Positions 61,876 through 64,000 of a DNA stretch of 64,000 nucleotides are shown piece by piece; the stretch's first letter is position 1; each line of letters opens with the position of its first letter. Position numbers and translations under genes: made by a program. Source of the stretch: VRUE01 sp963753585. Lineage in GTDB: Bacteria > Actinomycetota > Thermoleophilia > Solirubrobacterales > 70-9. The stretch lies in assembly GCA_963753585.1 (NCBI GenBank), contig CAVWCU010000001.1, positions 1,240,001 to 1,304,000 on the forward strand. The letters run 5' to 3'. A model generated the notes under the pieces. The model did not search any database and had not been told where the DNA came from. It saw only the letters and a list, made by a program, of their open reading frames with translations.

Positions 61876-61941
61876 GGGCCTTCGGGGGTCCCTCCCCAGG
61901 AACCCCCGCGAAGCGGCCTGGAGAGGGACCCCCGAAGGCCC
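61876..61941. repeat. 25-bp inverted repeat between LLM gene and egtD
   Basis: Arms 61876-61900 and 61917-61941 are complementary with one mismatch; loop 16 nt. It sits in a 270-nt convergent gap and could end transcription from both sides. The arm shares GGAGAGGGA and CCTTCGGGGG with the rpmE leader region (4874-4930). The rest of the gap (61684-61875) has several AAGCTC/GAGCTT repeats and no ORF I would support. Confidence 0.6.
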
Positions 61942-61953
61942 CACAGCACTCCG

Positions 61954-62943
61954 CTAAACCGTAGGCCGCGCCAGGCTCAGGGCATAGTCGCCGGCCGCGT
62001 CGGTGAACCAGCCGCTCATCTCCAGGCCGGCCTCCTCGTAGACACCCTCCAGGCGCTCCTGGGTGAACTTGGAGGAGATCTCGGTTCGCATCTCCTCACC
62101 GGCGGCGAAGCCGACCGCCATGTCGAGCTCCGCGAGGCGGATCGTCTGCTCGGCGAGGGAACGCAGGCGAATGTCCATGCGCACCTCGTCGGCGTCATAG
62201 CGGGCGACGTGCTCGAAGGCGTCGAGGTCGAAGTCTGCCCCCAGCTCGCGGTTGAGCACGCGCAGGACGTTCTTGTTGAACTCGGCCGTGACGCCGAGCG
62301 AGTCGTCGTAGGCCGCCTCGAGCCGCTCCGGCTCCTTGACCAGGTCGGTGCCGAGCAGAAGGCGGTCCTCAGGGGCCATCAGGCCCGCAAGCCTGGAGAG
62401 GAAGTCGTGCCGGGCGTCCGGGTAGAGGTTGCCGATCGTGCCGCCGAGGAAGGCGACCAGCCTGGCGCCATCGTCATCCGGGATGCGCTCGAGATCGTGC
62501 TCGAAGTCGCAGACGAGGCCGCGGATGGCAAGGCCGGGATACTCCTCGACCAGCGACTCCGCGGTCTCGTGGGTGATCTCCTCGGAGATGTCAACCGGGA
62601 CGTAGGTCTGCAGGCAGCCGGCATCGCGCATCGCGCTCAGCAGGTGGCGGGTCTTCGCGGCCGAGCCCGAGCCCAGCTCGACCAGCGTCTGGGGCTCCCT
62701 GGCGGCCGTGACGATCTCGCCGGCGCGCTCGCCGAGGATCGAGCGCTCGGCCCGGGTCGGGTAGTACTCGGGCAGCTCGGTGATCTGCTCGAAGAGCTGG
62801 GAGCCGCGCTCGTCGTAGAAGTACTTCGGCGCCAGCTCCTTCGGGTCAGTCGAGAGGCCGGCGCGGATGTCGCGCCGCATCCTCGCGCCGCCGTCGGCGT
62901 CGAGGTGGACCTCGATCTCGATCGGGGGCTCGGTCGTCGTCAT
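61954..62943 (-). CDS. egtD: L-histidine N-alpha-methyltransferase (ergothioneine)
   Basis: 329 residues. SAM site LVELGSGSAAKTRHLL; ELAPKYFYDERGSQLFEQIT is the EgtD N-terminal signature; C-terminal FAAGEEMRTEISSKF carries the substrate acidic residue. Makes hercynine from histidine. ATG 62943 overlaps the egtB stop (ATGA). Confidence 0.95.
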   Translation of the reverse strand: MTTTEPPIEIEVHLDADGGARMRRDIRAGLSTDPKELAPKYFYDERGSQLFEQITELPEYYPTRAERSILGERAGEIVTAAREPQTLVELGSGSAAKTRHLLSAMRDAGCLQTYVPVDISEEITHETAESLVEEYPGLAIRGLVCDFEHDLERIPDDDGARLVAFLGGTIGNLYPDARHDFLSRLAGLMAPEDRLLLGTDLVKEPERLEAAYDDSLGVTAEFNKNVLRVLNRELGADFDLDAFEHVARYDADEVRMDIRLRSLAEQTIRLAELDMAVGFAAGEEMRTEISSKFTQERLEGVYEEAGLEMSGWFTDAAGDYALSLARPTV

Positions 62944-64000
62944 CTCACGTCCCTTGCGCAGCGCAGGCCGGAAAAGATCTGCCGGCGCTGGGGCAGGTCC
63001 CAGTTTCGAAAGCTGGGCCGCATGACATCAGGATGGGTCGCCCAGGAGCCGCCGCGCAGCACTTTGTACTCGTCGCCGAAGAAGGGTGCGGAGTACTCGC
63101 GGTAGGGGAACGCCTCGAATCCCGGGTAGGCGAGGAAGTCCGAGGAGGTCCATTCCCAGGCCTGCCCCGTGCCCCGCAGGAGCGGCGAGGACGCCTCCCA
63201 CTCCTGCTCCGTGGGCAGGCGCTTGCCAGCCCAGCGGGCGAAGGCGTCGGCCTCATGCCAGGAGACATGAATCACCGGTAGATCATGGGCGATCGGCTCG
63301 TGGCGACCCATTGCGGTGTCGACCCAACCCTTCCCTTTGCGCTCCCAGTAGAGAGGTGCCTCGGTTCCGGTCTCCTCGATGAAGCGAACGTACTCGCCGT
63401 TCGTGACCGGCCACCTGTCGATCTCGAAGGGCGCCAACTCAACCGTGTGGCGGGGCCGCTCGTTGTCGTAGGCGAAGCCGGTAGTCGAGGCGCCTATTGC
63501 ATGCTCGCCACCTGCGACGCCGATCGTCCCCGGGGCGCCCCGGGACGACCCGCTCGCCTCGGGCAACTCGTAGCCCTCCACCATCATCAACAGCTGCAGC
63601 ATCGTCTCGTTGTGCTGGAGCTCGTGGGCGATCAGCATCTCGTAGACGAAGCCTTCGCGCAGCAGCGGGTCGTCGGCGTCGGGGACCAGGTCGACCTCCT
63701 CCAACACCTCCAGGCTGCGCTCGCGTACGTCGGCGAGATAGGAGCGCAGCTCGGCGTCGCGCAGGATCGGCAGCTCCCCCCTGGTCTTGCGCGGGTTCTC
63801 GATCGCGTCGTAGAGGCGGCCAAGCTCGCCGTGCAACGGCTCGCGACCGCCGATCGTCTGGACCAGCCAGAGCTCCTCGAAGTTCGCGATGTGGCCGAGG
63901 TCCCAGGCAAGCGGGCTGAGGATCGGCGAGTAGACGCGGTTGAGCTGCTCGTCGTCGAGCGGGCGGATCAGCTCCAGAGTGCGCCGACGCGCCTCGGCGA
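62940..64000 (-). CDS. egtB: Ergothioneine biosynthesis sulfoxide synthase EgtB, 5' truncated by the window
   Basis: Frame is open to the window edge. DinB-like domain: DLGHIANFEELWL (first iron His) and AHELQHNETM (HxxxH, second and third iron His). C-terminal FGE-sulfatase domain: WPVTNGEYVRF, VSWHEADAFARWAGKRLPTE, KVLRGGSWATHPDVMRPSFRN. Non-heme Fe(II) enzyme joining hercynine and a thiol. The type (gamma-Glu-Cys or Cys using) cannot be fixed from this part. EgtA, if present, is outside. Confidence 0.94.
   Translation of the reverse strand, partial: AEARRRTLELIRPLDDEQLNRVYSPILSPLAWDLGHIANFEELWLVQTIGGREPLHGELGRLYDAIENPRKTRGELPILRDAELRSYLADVRERSLEVLEEVDLVPDADDPLLREGFVYEMLIAHELQHNETMLQLLMMVEGYELPEASGSSRGAPGTIGVAGGEHAIGASTTGFAYDNERPRHTVELAPFEIDRWPVTNGEYVRFIEETGTEAPLYWERKGKGWVDTAMGRHEPIAHDLPVIHVSWHEADAFARWAGKRLPTEQEWEASSPLLRGTGQAWEWTSSDFLAYPGFEAFPYREYSAPFFGDEYKVLRGGSWATHPDVMRPSFRNWDLPQRRQIFSGLRCARDVR

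Noticed and set aside
1..64000. tRNA, rRNA, CRISPR arrays, IS elements or prophage genes
   Set aside because: No TYC-arm signature, regularly spaced repeats, transposase, integrase or phage structural motif was recognised on either strand. A tRNAscan and ISfinder search would confirm.

Overview
The window is high-GC actinobacterial DNA. It looks like the class Thermoleophilia (Solirubrobacterales or a relative) rather than a mycobacterium or streptomycete. The evidence is a long type IV pilus operon, an exported repeat protein with a C-terminal Ig-like domain of the Solirubrobacter type, a Zn-ribbon L31, an F420-type LLM oxidoreductase, ergothioneine genes, and a methyltransferase/GH57/GT4 trio laid out like mycobacterial Rv3030-Rv3032. 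No tRNA, rRNA, CRISPR array or IS transposase was seen. No stretch longer than 300 bases lacks a gene.

Layout. 0-4.9 kb (minus): MlaE-type permeases, then the translation block rpmE, DUF1385, prfA, prmC, tsaC. 4.9-8.2 kb: a membrane diguanylate cyclase, and a TetR regulator divergent from an alpha/beta hydrolase. 8.2-23 kb: acyl-CoA catabolism, with ETF-quinone oxidoreductase, EtfA, EtfB, a two-subunit B12 mutase with isobutyryl-CoA mutase active-site residues, thiolase, thioesterase, aldehyde dehydrogenase, acyl-CoA dehydrogenase and the MeaB chaperone. 23-30.4 kb: an acyltransferase, a PIN toxin/antitoxin pair, the polysaccharide trio, a second methyltransferase and a class III cyclase. 30.4-36.6 kb: gamma-glutamyltransferase, FtsZ, a ParA-like ATPase and a pair of ArsA-like ATPases. 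36.7-38.7 kb: an unrecognised 537-residue protein and an HxlR regulator. 38.8-56.2 kb: one minus-strand type IV pilus locus with pilT2, a PilX-like protein, a thioredoxin-like anchor, pilB, pilT, pilC, the major pilin behind a c-di-GMP-I riboswitch, a nine-repeat exported protein, two minor pilins, pilD, pilM, pilN, pilO and a PilP-like gene. 56.4-64 kb: the primary sigma factor, YihY, a double winged-helix protein, GlpX, an LLM oxidoreductase, and egtD with a truncated egtB.

Three points stand out. First, at least three families of short dispersed palindromic repeats are present. Two of them lie in frame inside coding sequences (prmC, and both ends of parA), as Rickettsia palindromic elements do. 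Second, the pilin riboswitch, with a diguanylate cyclase in the same window, suggests c-di-GMP control of piliation. Third, genes between about 31 and 56 kb carry many frameshifts, including ftsZ and most pilus genes. Because ftsZ is normally essential and the broken frames stay coding-like, assembly indels are the likelier cause, but decay of the locus is not excluded.
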